Source of the DNA: Carex sylvatica
Lineage: Eukaryota; Streptophyta; Magnoliopsida; Poales; Cyperaceae
DNA length: 64,000 bases
Reading direction: 5' to 3'
Assembly (NCBI GenBank): GCA_964058845.1
Contig: CAXKVR010000239.1
Span: 1-64,000, forward strand
Under the pieces are notes generated by a model. The model saw only the letters and a program-made list of their open reading frames with translations. It made no database searches and was not told where the DNA came from. Positions 29,281-42,477 of the stretch are shown one piece after another. Numbering within the stretch: position 1 is the first letter of the stretch; every line of letters begins with the position of its first letter. The translations under genes were made by a program, and so were the position numbers.

Positions 29281-32200
29281 CTAGAAGTTCACAATTGTCA
29301 AAATTAGGCTTGTAAAAAAGTAAATACGCAAACATAGTTTTGTCATAGCACAGTACGCGAGTTAGGCACGTGTTGTGACTCGCGTGTCTTGTGCCGTGGT
29401 TAATTGTGTGGCGTGACCATTTTTCAAAGAATTGGCACGGTACGATGTGGTCATATGAGTTACGCATGACCGTCAGATCTTGATCGAATGATAAATTTTG
29501 AATAAACTAACTTAAATAATAAAAATATAATCAAACGTGGTCGTTGATAAATAAATATAACCAGTTACAATGTGATTAATGTGTTGTGACCGTTCTAATG
29601 AATTTAATCACAATACAACAAGTAAAAATCTGAAATTAGCAAGACAACATGATACTGTACGAATTTACATCCCTGTAGACATGAAAGAAAAAGAGAAAGA
29701 AGAAATTAGTCTTGGTTTTACTTTACAATGCTAGGTTTTACTTTACAATGCTAAGCGTTTACAGTCTAAAATTTTACTTTTTGAAGTTCGTTCTTTTTTA
29801 TTAAATTTTTTTTTTTTTGGTAATTTTGGAGCAGATTCTTCTGCTCTATATATATTGCCCTTATACACGCCCCAAACATATTTTCAAGCTATCGTTTAAT
29901 GCTTGAAAAAAAAAAGGTTTTGGTCAGCATAACAAAACAAATTCTGAAAGCTGAAGAGTTGTACAGAGTTTTTATAGTATAGCTTTATTCAACGCATCAA
30001 GATAGAATGGAAACTTTGTGCTATGAGCCGCGCGCAGAGATCAAATTAAGATTTTCTGAATTTAATGTTGTTAATTGTGTGTTAATTACGAATTGAAAAA
30101 TAATTTATGTTTCATCTTGCAATAACTTTTGTTCTTATAATGGACACAAAAAAGATGATAAAAGAGCCACAAATTTTTTTTATCTATTTTTAAGGAGTTG
30201 AGAAACGAAGCCAGCACGAACCGAGTTGGATCAAAATTGAACTCATTAATGACGAGCCAAATCAAAATTAAACAAACTAATTATATTACTTTTTTTCGAA
30301 CCGATCTCGAACAAGCCACGAGCTACAAGCATTATTAGTCCCGGTTTGAGATAAAAACTATCTTTAGTATTTAATACTCATTAGACTGATTCTATGCAGC
30401 TTTGTAACTTCCACTAGAATTAAGATTCTTCTATTACTGCCTACTTCAATCACCAGAGAAAGCATTGCTTAAAGGCTAAGAGAACAAAAGATAAAAACCC
30501 AAAAGAAAAGAAAAGAAAAAAAAAACACAAAACAACAGCAAAGGAATATTCGCATTTTATATTCCTCAACATGTGGATTCTTCTAGGTTTTTCTCTGCTT
30601 GACAATTAAGGAACTAATTCCGTTGCTCTCTAAATAGTTCATCTGTGTTAAAATCCATGTATGAAAAAATTTAACAGTCTGATTTTAAATAACAGAGTCC
30701 TGCTCTCCTATTTAGAGAGCAGCAGAGTCGGATCTGACAATAAAGCACAGACCAATTTAAGAGAGGAATTCGTAGTTCGTCACTTTTAAGTTTTAAGTCA
30801 TTTTGTTGGCTGGTTTGGGGCCTTGGGGGTGTTATTGGAAAGAAATAATATCGGTGTTTTATTGTACTATTCTGTAAAGTTACAGCTGCATAAATACATA
30901 ATATTCAGGAATCAGGAGTGAGTCTACGACTCTACGGTACTGTGCACAGAGCATATTGATATGTAATATATAGATCAATATCTCTATTTTCATAGTCCAA
31001 AAATTGATCTAGACCGTTCAGTATGATGTTCGTATAAAAATGTATCTGTAAATTACAATTTATATTTCTTAGAATTTTTTTATTATTTTAAATAGATAAA
31101 AAATTATCATATCTGAAAATTTTAGAACATTAAAAAATAGTGTTTACATATCCAAAGTAACAGTAATGATATTCTAGAAAATGTAAAATTTAAATTACAG
31201 ATACATTTTTATGTAGAGATCATGTTGAAACGGTTCGTATCGATTGTTTGAACTATAAAAGCAGAGAGATATTAATAATAGTACATTTTGATATACGCTA
31301 TAAATAGTACCATAGCCTAATTCTTGGATCAAATATTGATAATTACTTAGAATTAATATCAACGGAATATCTTGTAATTTCAATCAAATCAGAAAAGTGC
31401 GTGTTGGACAGAAGGGATGACTACAAGTAATTATGTGGGCAGTTATTCCTTTTATAAAAACAACAACAACAATACAGATAAATAATGATGATATGGCAAT
31501 TTTTATTTACATTTGAATATCAGTATCAATGTCATAAACATCCATTCTCTCGTGAAATGAAACTCATAGATATTTTATTATTGTTGTTATCAGTATCAAT
31601 GTCATAGTTGCACATCAATACAATACTTGTCTAGCTTGAACATGATATTCCTCTAGAAGTATTTGTACTATATAGATTTTCAATTATAAATGTATAGAAG
31701 TTCATTTTTATTAAAATATTTTATTTTGGGTTTTTTTTTTTTTATTATCTGAAATCCGTAATTTAACGGTTTAATATGAAATTGGTGTCACTCAAAAAAA
31801 TATTTTAAAAATTAAAGACAGTATGTAAACCGTGAAAAATAAAAACTATTTTTTCATAATCCAATAGCTAAAAGTAAATCAAACAGAAGCATTGGATTAA
31901 ATTTAACTAGAGATGTGCCTCGCTTTGCTTCGGCAAAGACAATTAATGTATGTTGTATGAGTCTATGGTGATATAATAAAACAGAAAAGGTACATATCAT
32001 GCAAGTATTAGCTTACATATGATAAAGTAGTCCAGTGCTGTACATTGAAAATTTAACAATAATATATTTATTTATTTTCTCTATTTTGATCAACCTAAAT
32101 TATTAAATAAGTATATAAATATAAATGAAATGGCATATACATTTTCTTTATAATCCGGTGATAATATCACTATCAGACAACATCAAATTCTATACATATA

Positions 32201-34708
32201 TTTCAGATAAATATTTTTAATGCTATCAAGAAGTGAGTGTCCTGACAAATTCATTCTTTAAATAGCTGTTTGATATTGCCGCTTTCTCTGCCATCGGGTC
32301 AGTTCCCCTCCATCCCTGAACCTCTATGAAAAGTGATGTTATTTTTTGTGACTTTTCAAATATAAATATGATTATAGTGTAAAATTGGAATTTAACATTA
32401 TTTTCAAGTAGTAGTATATTTATAAAACTGAAGTAGAAAAACTGTTGAGATTGGTAAAAATGAATTGACTAATGCAAAATACATTATGGATCCTTAAATA
32501 TTCTATAAACAAACGATTAAATCAAGTCAAGTATAGCAAATAAACATCTTAAGTATAGGTTGTAGCAAGAAAATACTGATGAGGTATGCAGCAAAATAGT
32601 CAGGAATTGATGTGACTGTAAACGCGCAATTAAAATACAAATGATATGTTTATGTCATTATAAAAGATTCGAAAGCAATGTAGAACATAATAGAAGACTA
32701 ATTTTAAAATCAAGATATTCAAAATGATTTTAGTGCAATCTGATAAATGATAAAGTTTAGAGAATATGGTAGGAATCAGTTACAAATAAACAGTGAAGTA
32801 ATTTCACATAATAACATGATGGAATCCAAAGGTAATTTTCTTGTCTAATTCAAAATCAACTGGACAAAAATAACAAAAGTATGCAACCTCTAAAACCATC
32901 ATCACGACTTTATGTTAATTGCATGTAATCCATTTCTTTCCAATAAACTATGCAATAAAGAAGACAAATAAGAGTTAAATTATTTTCAAAAACACCCTCT
33001 GGCTTTTTGTTAATTGTATGCATGTGAATGAGATGAACTATGATGGTCAACTGTTATTGGAAATAACAGTACATTGTCACCGATGGTCATTGACTACAAA
33101 TTTGGGTTTAATTAAATTTAATCAAGCATAGAAAGTTTACCTCTTTTGAATATCCTGACATACCAATCGGCCAATCAGTTGTGAATCCCGAATAGATCAG
33201 TATAAGTCAACCGGTACTGTGCAAAGAGAAAAAAATGAAGAAAATATGTACATAACTGTAAATTATAATGTGTAGGGATGAAAATGAATTGGATATTATT
33301 TGATTCGTATCTGAAAAATAAAAATGGACATGGACATGGTCTGATCACTTACTAATGTGGCTTCTCTAACACATCATAAAACAAAGAAAATCAGTTTTGT
33401 ACCATATTTGACCAGTATGGTATCTACTGAAGCAAACCATAACAGAACAAAATTTCAGATCAAACCATTACCATATTGTTATAAGATGCAATAGCCATGC
33501 AACAAATATCTGAGATGGAACTTTATGATGGAATTTGTAGGAATAAAATTTTCTAAATTTGAATAACATATAAAGTACATAAACAGTTAGTCCTTCTTAT
33601 TGACCAATATCTTTATTTTTTATCTAATGGTGGCATCAGATGGTGTGGCAAAATAAAGATATTGGTCTTCGCTCCATTAGACACTAAACAAAATCAACGA
33701 AGAGAAAAGAGAGATTTTGGTCTTCTCTTCTCTTCGCTCAATTAGACACTAAACACTAAATAAAACCGTTCCCTAGAAAAGTTTAAAGAAGTGTAACTCA
33801 CTGTAAGTTGTCAATCTCACTTGAAATTCTGTAGTTGAGGCAATCCATGAGCTGTTAATTTCAAAAGAAGAGAAAATCCATAAATGGAATTCAATTGTCT
33901 TATAAAGAAAAGTATAAATAATATCAAGTGTTTGTTCCCTATAACCAACTAATAAAATCTATGAGACACTGATCATTGGCAAGTATGATAAACTATTGGT
34001 TTTTTGGCCAGTACAGTAAATATATTGCTCTAGATTTGCAAAAGAACCCAGTTATGTATATTTGTGTTATAATACCAACATGCACCCCTAGTTAGGAAAA
34101 GATAGATATTATGTACCTTCCACTGACACCGAGTGAATAGTACACACAGGAGTATTAATTTAACAAAAGAAAAAGTAACATCCGATTTATTATTGTATTT
34201 TTTTTAAACCAAAAGTTACAATCTTCCAATTCTAAATTGCAGGGTTAATCCAAAACTCACCTAAGCCATTAAAAACTAGTCAAGTAGTCGGTAAGATGCG
34301 AAAAGAAATAAAAACAAATTGCATGCTCCTTTGTTGACTAAACCAAATTAAGCAGTAAATCAATTGACAAAGAACAAATAAAAGAAAAGACAGTAATATA
34401 CCTCTTTAAAGCCAGAGACAGACATACAGACAGCAAGAGACACAACCCAAAATTGAAGCGCTGCTGCTGACCAACCTAATATTGAACGACAAAAAAAGTA
34501 CAAATTTAGTTTTAAGGTTCCAATTTTTTTGAGAAAAGAAGACAAAACCCTAAACCTTGAATCAGTTAGGTCAGTTGCAAAATCAATGAAGAGAGATGGA
34601 GCGAAGAGAAGCGAAGAGAAGAGAAACAGAGAAATTTCGAGAGAAATTGGACATAGCAGTGGGTCTCATCTGTCATTGATACTGCAGCAACTACTATTGA
34701 TCTACAAT
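29281..34708. other. Long intergenic region, no intact gene
   Basis: Repeat remnants are visible: a relative of the 3892 element at about 29340-29640, a hairpin MITE at about 30916-31322, a 20-bp-scale inverted repeat around GCTCTCTAAATAG/CTATTTAGAGAGC (30623-30724), and a single Ac-like end TAGGGATGAAAATG near 33275. Exon-like segments on the minus strand at the right edge (34402-34475) are described separately. I see no intact coding region. Confidence 0.5.
30916..31322. mobile_element. Diverged hairpin MITE
   Basis: Inverted halves are centred near 31120. The left part carries GGTACTGTGCACAGAGC and the right end AGTACCATAGCC, equivalent to the GAGGCTATGGTACT ends of the copies at 25653 and 44580. 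Boundaries are approximate. Confidence 0.6.
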
Positions 34709-36180
34709 GCCAAATTTGAGTAAGGCTAGGGTGCTATGGGTTGCATAGAGGACTACAGTGCTACGGATCAATATTAGAGTTTTTTAAATCCTAATGGTCG
34801 ATCCGAACCGTTCATCTTGTTCTCCATATTAATATGTGTTTGGAGACCAAATTTTACATTTTTTGGAAATTTTTTACTTTTTTTTTAGATAGTTAGAAAA
34901 TCAAATATCTGAATGGTGCAGAATTTTTCAGATCAAGTAATTTTCTACCTATCTAAAAAAATAGTAAAAAATTTTCAAAAAATATAAAATTTGGTCTCCA
35001 AACACATATTAATATGGAGAACAAGATGAATGGTTCGGATCGACCGTTAAGAGCTTGAAAAGTCGAATATTGAGCTGTAACACCGTAGCTCTCTATGCAA
35101 CCCATACCACCCTAGCCTTACTCGCCAAATTTAAAGATCTTTTCATAGATGATTCATCTTTTTTCTTCATCTTCTTTTCATAAATGATTCATCTTTTTTA
35201 TATATTATTTTTTATGTTCACAAACGATTGCATCTCATAATCACTCTAGATAAATGGGTTATTCTTCTATCAACGTTTATGGAGTTGTAATATCAAATAA
35301 GTTACATCACATAATAACAGATATAAAATAGGTTGTTTACCAAAGTATATCACTTACCAAAGTTTTGTGTAGGGAGACATGCATCGTAAATTCAAATTAC
35401 ACAAACTATCTTGAAAAAGCTCAGAAAAAAAAGTGTTGCAAAAGAATAAAGAGGGCATTCAATATTTCCATACCAAAGAATGATAAGCTTCAATATTATC
35501 CTGAAATCACAAATACCAGCATACATAAAATCAATAGTATATATCAATGGCAAACCTTTGCCTAACTAAAGAATGATACAATTTTAGTCGGCATTAACTA
35601 AACCCTAAATCAAGTGGCAAAAGAATGATAAGAGAAAGTACCTGAGTGCACACTGACAGAAGCTCCAAAGATGACTGATAATCGCGATTTCTCCCGAGAC
35701 GACGTTGAATAAGGTAATCCCTAAATCGGTTAAGAAAACATGTAAAAAGAAACAAAAAATTTGAGTTACCTCTAAAATCAGTTCACTGAAGCAAGAAATT
35801 GAATTGATTTTGCTCAATATAAACTAAACCCTAAATCGGGTGAAAAAACAGAGAAAAAAACGAAGAAAAATACCTCCTAACACACAGAAAAATAGCCCAC
35901 ACGATCGATAATGGCAATTTCTCCCGAGATGACACTAATAAGCTAAAAGAAAAAATGACTCAGTAAAAGGCAAAAAGAAACAACAAAATTCGGAGGGAAG
36001 TACGAAGGCAATGAGAGATAACAGAAGGAATCAATTGAAGTGCAGTTAGAGAAAGTTTAAGAGAAGAAAGGTAGATAGGTCGGTACCTTATTGTGCGTGT
36101 TGTGCCGCGGAGAGAGCCTTGAGTGCATTGGGGATTTCGGATGGAAGCGCTTTCTTCTTCTCGTACGCGGAGGTCGCCAT
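34402..36180 (-). pseudogene. Exon-like segments of an unknown minus-strand transcript
   Basis: On the minus strand an ATG at 36180 opens a 30-codon frame (MATSAYEKKKALPSEIPNAL and onward). It closes with TAA directly before a GTACC donor at 36086. Further exon-like segments with AG and GT borders follow at 35942-35874, 35720-35642 and 34475-34402. The first two are diverged copies of each other, sharing TCTCGGGAGAAAT and ATTATC. I could not join them into one long frame, so this may be a non-coding transcript, a dead gene, or a gene whose other exons I missed. A hairpin MITE (34718-35123) sits between the segments. No family is recognised. Confidence 0.3.
34718..35123. mobile_element. Hairpin MITE (Mutator-like), 406 bp
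   Basis: It starts GAGTAAGGCTAGGGTG and ends CCCTAGCCTTACTC. It is flanked by a perfect, non-palindromic 9-bp duplication GCCAAATTT (34709-34717 and 35124-35132). Inner arm sequence matches the elements at 5147 and 44580 despite unrelated outer ends. Confidence 0.9.
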
Positions 36181-36659
36181 GGAAGTCGAGGAGCGAGAGG
36201 AGGCAGGGGAGGAGAGGGAGGAGCGGTGGGAATGAGGAATCTCGTTTTCTTCTCTAGAGGAGCGCATAATTTTCCAGAGAAGTCGAAGAAGAAAAAAATA
36301 TCGGGGCTGAAAAATGGAATCCACCTGTAACTGTACTAACAATGCAACCCGGCTGTAAGTCTTACTATTCATTTTATTGCAGCACGTCATCAAAGATTAA
36401 GTATATAGTAATAATAGATTTGATGTTAATTTAGAGCCATTCGATTTGTATAAAAGTTTGCACCTAAAACTTTAAAATTCGTATGAATCAAGCGCACATG
36501 AATTTTGACGCAAAGACATCAGACATCGGACCGTCTCTTCCAAATCAAACGATATAGTTTGAGCTACCACAATATCAAACAATACAGGGACTATTCGGTT
36601 AATGATGGCACCTATAGTATTATAGTAACGACTAGGTACAAGTACCAGCCCAATAACAC

Positions 36660-37960
36660 GAATTTTTTTTGTAAACCATAATTATATAAATCAAATTTAC
36701 GAAAGCAGGATGATTGTTTTTTTTTTTTTTTTTAATTGTAAGGACCAAGTGGCTCATTTAGTTTTCAGAATTGTCTTTTTCTTTGACCGAATGAGTCATT
36801 CGGTCTCACCAAACCTTTAGTTTTTTTAAGCTTTATTGTGTGGCCGATGGTGTAATTGAATTTTAATTGGTGCAATGGAATTTTAATTGGAGATCAAATT
36901 GAGAATTCGGTCTCCATGTATATATATTTATAAATATTCGAACTGTGTAAGGGAATTTTAATTGGAGACTGAATTCGGAATTTTAATTGGAGACCGAATT
37001 GTGGATTCGGTCTCCATGTATATATATATTTTTTAATATAAATATCCATTTTCTCATTTCTTCAACAGACGATTGATTTCTTCTTCTCCACCATTTTCAA
37101 CATTTTCAGTATTTTCAGCTAAAAATCAAGCTCCATCAAAATATTATGTTTTTACGGATCGGCCTCTGCATTGTGTTGGTAGCTTTCATCTAAAGATTGT
37201 AGTAAGTTTATTTTTTCAATTACGATTATATTTTAGGTTGTAAAATTTGAATCTAAATCGACAATTGATTGTGATTTTTTTTTAAATAATATCTCAAGTA
37301 ATAATAAATGTTTATTATAGACGCGAAATTTCAGACACACCGACCTGCACATTTTCTATTACTAACTTAACGAGTCTTGATGAGTTAAGAAAACATATAT
37401 ATGTTAGCATTCATTCACTCCCATGCTCATCGAACTCAAATTATATATAAATTATTAATTGTTAATAGTAAATTAATAAAGAAACATCATTAGGGAAATA
37501 TATTTTTGATAGTATATTTTTAATATAGGAATATTTGTAATTTCTATTTGTCCTTTATTACATTAAAAAAAAAGGAATAGATGCCCTTCCATTAAATAAA
37601 AAGAACCATACAAAGACCAAAGTAAAAAAAAAAAATATTAAACCATGGCAGAAAATATAAATTACAACAAAATATTAAACCATGGAGACTGAATGGTGCA
37701 TTTGGTATGGTGTAAAAAATTATGGAGACCGAATGCACCGTTCGATCTGGGGTAAAATGAATCTTCTATGGCTGCTAATTGTGAAGGAGTGAAAAAACTA
37801 AAAAAAATAGTGAGACCGAATGAGCCATTCGGTCTAGAAAAAAGACAATTCTGATGACCGAACAGCTCACTCGGTCCTTATGGTTTTTCAAAAAAAAAAA
37901 GCGCAATCATATTGATTTTGTAAATTTGATTTAAATATTTATGGTTTACAAAAAAAATTC
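36660..37960. mobile_element. Non-autonomous Mutator-like element with long TIRs
   Basis: Inverted ends of about 170 bp begin GAATTTTTTTTGTAAACC. They are flanked by a perfect 9-bp duplication CAATAACAC (36651-36659 and 37961-37969). The TIRs and inner region carry several short palindromic units of the type GACCGAAT...ATTCGGTC. The inner 37030-37330 part includes a CT-rich leader-like stretch and ATG, but only short frames. No MURA transposase is present. It lies between the minus-strand segments and the 11S globulin gene. Confidence 0.88.
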
Positions 37961-37969
37961 CAATAACAC

Positions 37970-39459
37970 AGCAGCGACTTCATGTACGAATGCGTATCTT
38001 TTGCATTAACTCAAAATGAATCTTTTGAGTTAAAAGAATGTCAACCGTCCGATTTTAAACGGAGTCAATTCAGCACCTGATTATAATATAGAGAAAGAAT
38101 AGGGAGTCTTTCAATATTAGTGTAGATTTAGTTCATACAAATTTTAAAACAGATTGAACTATTGAAATTCATTAACTCAAAAAGAATCAGAGGATACGAA
38201 GCACTTGCTATTTTTAGGTGTTGATGTGCAAGCGAGCACGTGAACACTGGAGGGCCCAATTTCCAATGCATGTCGCGCTCTCATCTGCATATAGATGTAT
38301 ACTCCTAGTCCCTCGTTAAGTTCTGATTGTGGGAAGTAAATCTGCTGTTACTAGAACCTGTTATTACGATTCCAACCGTTGAGATTCGCACATAAAAATT
38401 ACTTCATTGAGACTCGCATATGGAAAAGTTTGAAAGGTTGAAATTAAAATAATAGGTTCCTGTTAACAGCAGAGTTATTACCTTGATTGTTAAATTATAT
38501 TTACAAATTACAACTACACAAAATGACACATTTTTTGTATAGAAACATTAATTGACTCATATATAGACAACAACACCGCAATTTGAGAATTTAATAAGTT
38601 GTTGATGGTTGTGTTGAATTCCCGGAATTGAATGCAAGAAGCGATTGCAACGTAGCCTCGTCGTATTCTTTTATCGTGGCGCCACGCAAACGTTTAAAAT
38701 GGCGTTTCCTTATCCGGGCTATTTTGACCTCTTTCACTGGTTATTCTGCTGCTCTATCTCAATTATATATATCAACTATATATGTTGTATACATATATAT
38801 ATCTAAGCGTTTCTAATTTTGAATCCAGATTGCCACTTAATTATCTATACGGGTTTCATATATGTCATAAATTTTTTCTTTTTGTTAGTGACAATAATAT
38901 AATTTGGTAATTATATATTGAATCAATCTGAATCCAATCACAGTTTAATATAATTAAACCTGGAATCCTAGTCATTAGTTTACCAAAAATAATGAAGTTG
39001 AATGTCAAAATAATGTATATATACTTGATGAACAATTAAATTGAGTGTCAGTATTTACTGGTACAGTACAGTGTTTTCTGGTACGGAACTGGTAGAGCAA
39101 CAATTTGGTACCAGTGTTATCCGATACGTATCAGGGCAGATTTTCTTGATAGTGGAAAGAGAAAACAAGAAGAGAAATATCAACAATGCCTTCAACTGGT
39201 AACTGGTACAAATCCGGTACCAATGCCATCTGATCCCTGGTAGTAGCTAGCTAGGGATGTAAACTTTTCTTGTTTTACTTTATTTCTTTTTTATTTACGC
39301 TTTGGTATTTAGATTTTTTTTTTAAGGTTATAATTTATATTTATTTTATTTTTTTAGTTTAATTTTGTTGTTTTCTTTGTTAGGATCTTGTGTAAATAAT
39401 GACACGCTAAAACGAATTTGAGGACTTGATCCTCATCTTTTATTAATAAAAAAACAATT
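37970..39459. other. Intergenic region upstream of the 11S globulin
   Basis: No gene is supported. It contains the small inverted repeat at 38348-38473 and, near 39250, a single hAT-like end TAGGGATGTAAAC without a partner. Confidence 0.5.
38348..38473. repeat. Small inverted-repeat element
   Basis: CTGCTGTTACTAGAACCTGT and the inverted ACAGGTTCCTGTTAACAGCAG-type right arm (about 38452-38473) bracket about 80 bp. This is MITE-like in size. No target duplication could be defined. Confidence 0.5.
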
Positions 39460-39595
39460 GAATTGAGTGCATGAAGTGGTGAGTCACGAGTGTGGCGTGT
39501 CACACGATTGACAACTACACAAGACCTCAAAATTCCACGTTGCCAGTACAACTGTCATGTGTCAACACTCCATAACACTACTACCCCTACAAATA
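39460..39595 (+). promoter_or_regulatory. Seed-type promoter of the 11S globulin gene
   Basis: Three motifs known from seed storage protein promoters occur within 130 bp. These are an RY core TGCATG (39468-39473, bound by B3 factors of the ABI3/FUS3 type), a GCN4-like TGAGTCA (39480-39486, bZIP site) and CACGTTG with an ACGT core (39536-39542). A TATA-like TACAAATA follows at 39588-39595, about 57 bp before the start codon. The motif identities are seen; seed-specific activity is inferred. Confidence 0.65.
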
Positions 39596-39651
39596 CCCCA
39601 ATACACATCTCACAACCCCAAGGTAGGTCCTTTCTCTATCCATATTTCTCC

Positions 39652-41678
39652 ATGGCAATCTCTAAGGTTTCGTTCCTTGTCACCTTTCTAGTCCTCTTCT
39701 ACGTAACCCAAGCTCAACTAGGTCAATTGGGTGCCTCCAGGCGCAAGTTTGGCGATCAAAGAAGCAGGTGCCGCATCGACAGGCTCAATGCGCTACGCCC
39801 GAGCCAGCGCATCGAGTCGGAAGCCGGTGTGCATGAATTGTATGACGAGAACGAGGATCAGCTTGAGTGTGCTGGTGTGTCAGTTCTTCGCACCCGGATT
39901 GAACGTAACGGCCTCCACTTGCCTTCCTACTACAGCTCCCCTAGCCTTATCTATGTTCTCAGAGGTTTGTTTTTAACTTCTTAGTTCTTATATCCAACTT
40001 TCAATTCTTATATTTTTCTTTCCGTTATTTTGTTTCTAAATCAAAGTTCATGCATGCTTTAAAAATAGGTTACAGATTGTAGCATGGCAGTTTTGGTTTC
40101 ATATAGCGTATGGACTATAGAGTATAGAATCAAAACAACTTTGTATATGATTTGTGCGCTGCATGAAGTTAAAATTGCTCTATCAAAAAAATTACACGAA
40201 AAATATATCATATCATGTCATGCATGCATGAACATCAAATTAAAATAATTTCTTTACCTGGTCTAGCAGTTAATTAATAATCTTTTGAAAATATTTTAGG
40301 CAGGGGTGTACTTGGAGCAGTGATCCCGGGATGTCCCGAGACCTTCCAAGATTTACAACAAGAATCCGAGGAGGGTAGTTATAGAGGCGAAAGAGGAAGA
40401 GAAGAGGAGGATGCTGGCAGCCAGACGTTCCGCGACGAGCACCAGAGGATCCAGCACTTGCGTCAAGGAGACGTCATTGCGGTTCCAGCCGGTGTCCTTC
40501 GCTGGTGCTACAACGACGGCGAAACCCCCCTCGAAGTTATTGTTGTTACTGACGTCACCAACAATGCCAACCAACTTGATCCAACCTCAAGGGTATGTGA
40601 TCACTATATATATCAAGTGCTTTTATCAAAATTTAATTAGATGACTAAGTAAATAATGCAACCTTTGATCAATGAGTTGATTTTTGGTTAGTACTTCCTG
40701 CTGGCCGGGAGACAGCAGCAGCAAAGTGGTGGAAGGTTTCGCCGGGAAGAGGAGGAGCAAGGAGGGTTATCCAAAAACATCCTTAGCGGTTTCGATGCTG
40801 AGCTTCTTGCTGAAGCAATTGGTGTAAATAGGGAAACTGTACAAAAGCTGCAAGGACGAAACGACGAACGCGGTGACATTGTGCGCGTTGAAAGGAGCCT
40901 CCGGATAATGAGGCCCTCGAGGGAAGAGGAGAGGGAAGAGGAGAAGGGTGAGAGAAGGGAGAGCAAAGAAAGGCACTCTGAAGGTAGGAGGGTTGAGATG
41001 AGCGGAAACGGTTTCGACGAGTCGATTTGTTCCATGAAGATGAAGGAGAATATCGCCGAGCCGATGAAGGCCGATCTCTACAAGCCCAACGGTGGCCGAA
41101 TTACATTCCTCAACAGCCAAAAGCTTCCCATTCTCAAGTACATTCAAATGAGTGCTAATAGGGGAGTTTTGCATAGAGTGAGTGATATAAAATTTACTGA
41201 ACTATATGATTATTTATATTTTATAGAAGTTATAAATAATTAAGAAAATTTTCTAATTATTATTCTCATGTTTTGCAAGCAGAATGCAATTTTGGCCCCA
41301 CACTGGAACCTCAATGCTCATGCAATTGTGTACGTGACAAGCGGCCGGGCCCGCATGCAGGTTGTGAACAACGAAGGACAGAGAGCCTTTGATGGCGAGC
41401 TTCGCCGTGGCCAGCTGATCGTCGTGCCTCAGCACTTTGCAGTGGTCGTGCAGTCGACATCCGAGGGATTCTCCTGGATTTCATTCCAGACAAACGACAA
41501 TGCGATGAACACGCAAATAGTAGGAAAGACTTCCGCCTTGCGTGGCATGCCGGTGGATGTTTTGGTGAACGCTTATCGCGGCTTGTCTCGCGAAGAGGCC
41601 AGGCGGGTGAAGTTTAACAGGGGCCAGGAGATGACCATCTTTACCAGTGAGGGGTCTAGGGGTAGAGAATACGAGTGA
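39652..41678 (+). CDS. 11S globulin (legumin-type) seed storage protein, 4 exons
   Basis: A precursor of a hexameric seed storage protein, 495 aa. Exons: 39652-39964, 40300-40592, 40692-41177 and 41283-41678, the usual legumin layout of four exons. A signal peptide ends at about A21 (FLVLFYVTQA). Two cupin domains follow, the first in the acidic chain and the second in the basic chain after the processing site N308-G309 (NGFDESIC). Expected disulfide cysteines are present: C40-C73 within the acidic chain and C116-C315 between chains. A variable Glu/Arg-rich stretch (about residues 275-300, EEEREEEKGERR) precedes the cleavage site. The site has Asp where most family members have Glu (NGxEE). 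The protein would pass through the ER to storage vacuoles and be cut by vacuolar processing enzyme. AATAAA at 41846-41851 is a likely poly(A) signal. Confidence 0.96.
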
Positions 41679-42477
41679 TAAGAGTACTGTGTGAGTTTGC
41701 CTAATGTATGTGTACATTATATATATGTATAATGCAAGTACTTGTGGGGGCTTTTGTCAGAAGGGAGAAGAGCGCATGAGGTTGTATGAGTTGTGCATAT
41801 ATGGTTTAGTATGCATGTCTATGTCTAATGCGAGAATATATATTAAATAAAATAACGTGCTCTATTACCCGCTGAATTTTTTGTTCAGAGCTTAAATATG
41901 TGTTAACACAATCAGAAAAGGCACTTTTTTTATGGTTTATATATTTTCATGTTCCCAACAAATTTTGATGCGCTGTGATCAGCTTGCACAAACTTTTTTC
42001 CAAACGACAAAAAACCTATATACAAATTTCCAACATTAACTTCAAATTTATCCCAAAAAACAAAATATGAAAAACCAAAAGAAAACAAACAAACTTTGAT
42101 TTTATCCACAACAAAAAAAAAAAAAAAAAAAAAAAGAGAGAGAGAGAGAACGAAAATTGGACTTTATCCATTATACGCACAACCGATTCAGTAATTGGCC
42201 CAATACAGCCCAAAACCATACTCTTTACTAAGATCAATCGGCCAGCCCATTTTTGTACTAAATCTCATCATAAATTCTTAAATGGGCCGATGGCCCAATA
42301 TTCTTTTCTCATCTTCTCAACCTACTCTTTTTAGTTACTCTATTCGCATGGATAGACATCGACCAGTGGGAAGGAGCGAAAGGGGGCGTTAATGGCGTAT
42401 ATCCATAGTTCCAGTTCTCTACTTGTAATTGTAAACCCCTGAAGAACCCTAAATTTAATTAGACGAAGAACTGAGAA
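41679..42477. other. Short intergenic region
   Basis: It holds the 11S globulin 3' sequence and a poly-A plus (GA)n stretch at 42113-42149. The last 150 bp are probably the CPP1-like leader. No other gene is seen. Confidence 0.5.

Noticed and set aside
39731..39976. An 81-codon plus-strand frame within 11S globulin exon 1
   Set aside because: It is a frame-shifted reading of the exon. The annotated frame carries the signal peptide and the conserved cysteines.
40688..41174. Minus-strand frames of 115 and 135 codons in the 11S globulin exon 3
   Set aside because: They are antisense to a GC-rich, Glu/Arg-coding exon. Low-complexity Ser/Leu content is expected from the complement.
42016..42237. 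A 73-codon minus-strand frame with many Phe/Leu
   Set aside because: It reads the complement of poly-A and (GA)n just before the CPP1-like gene. No motif is present.
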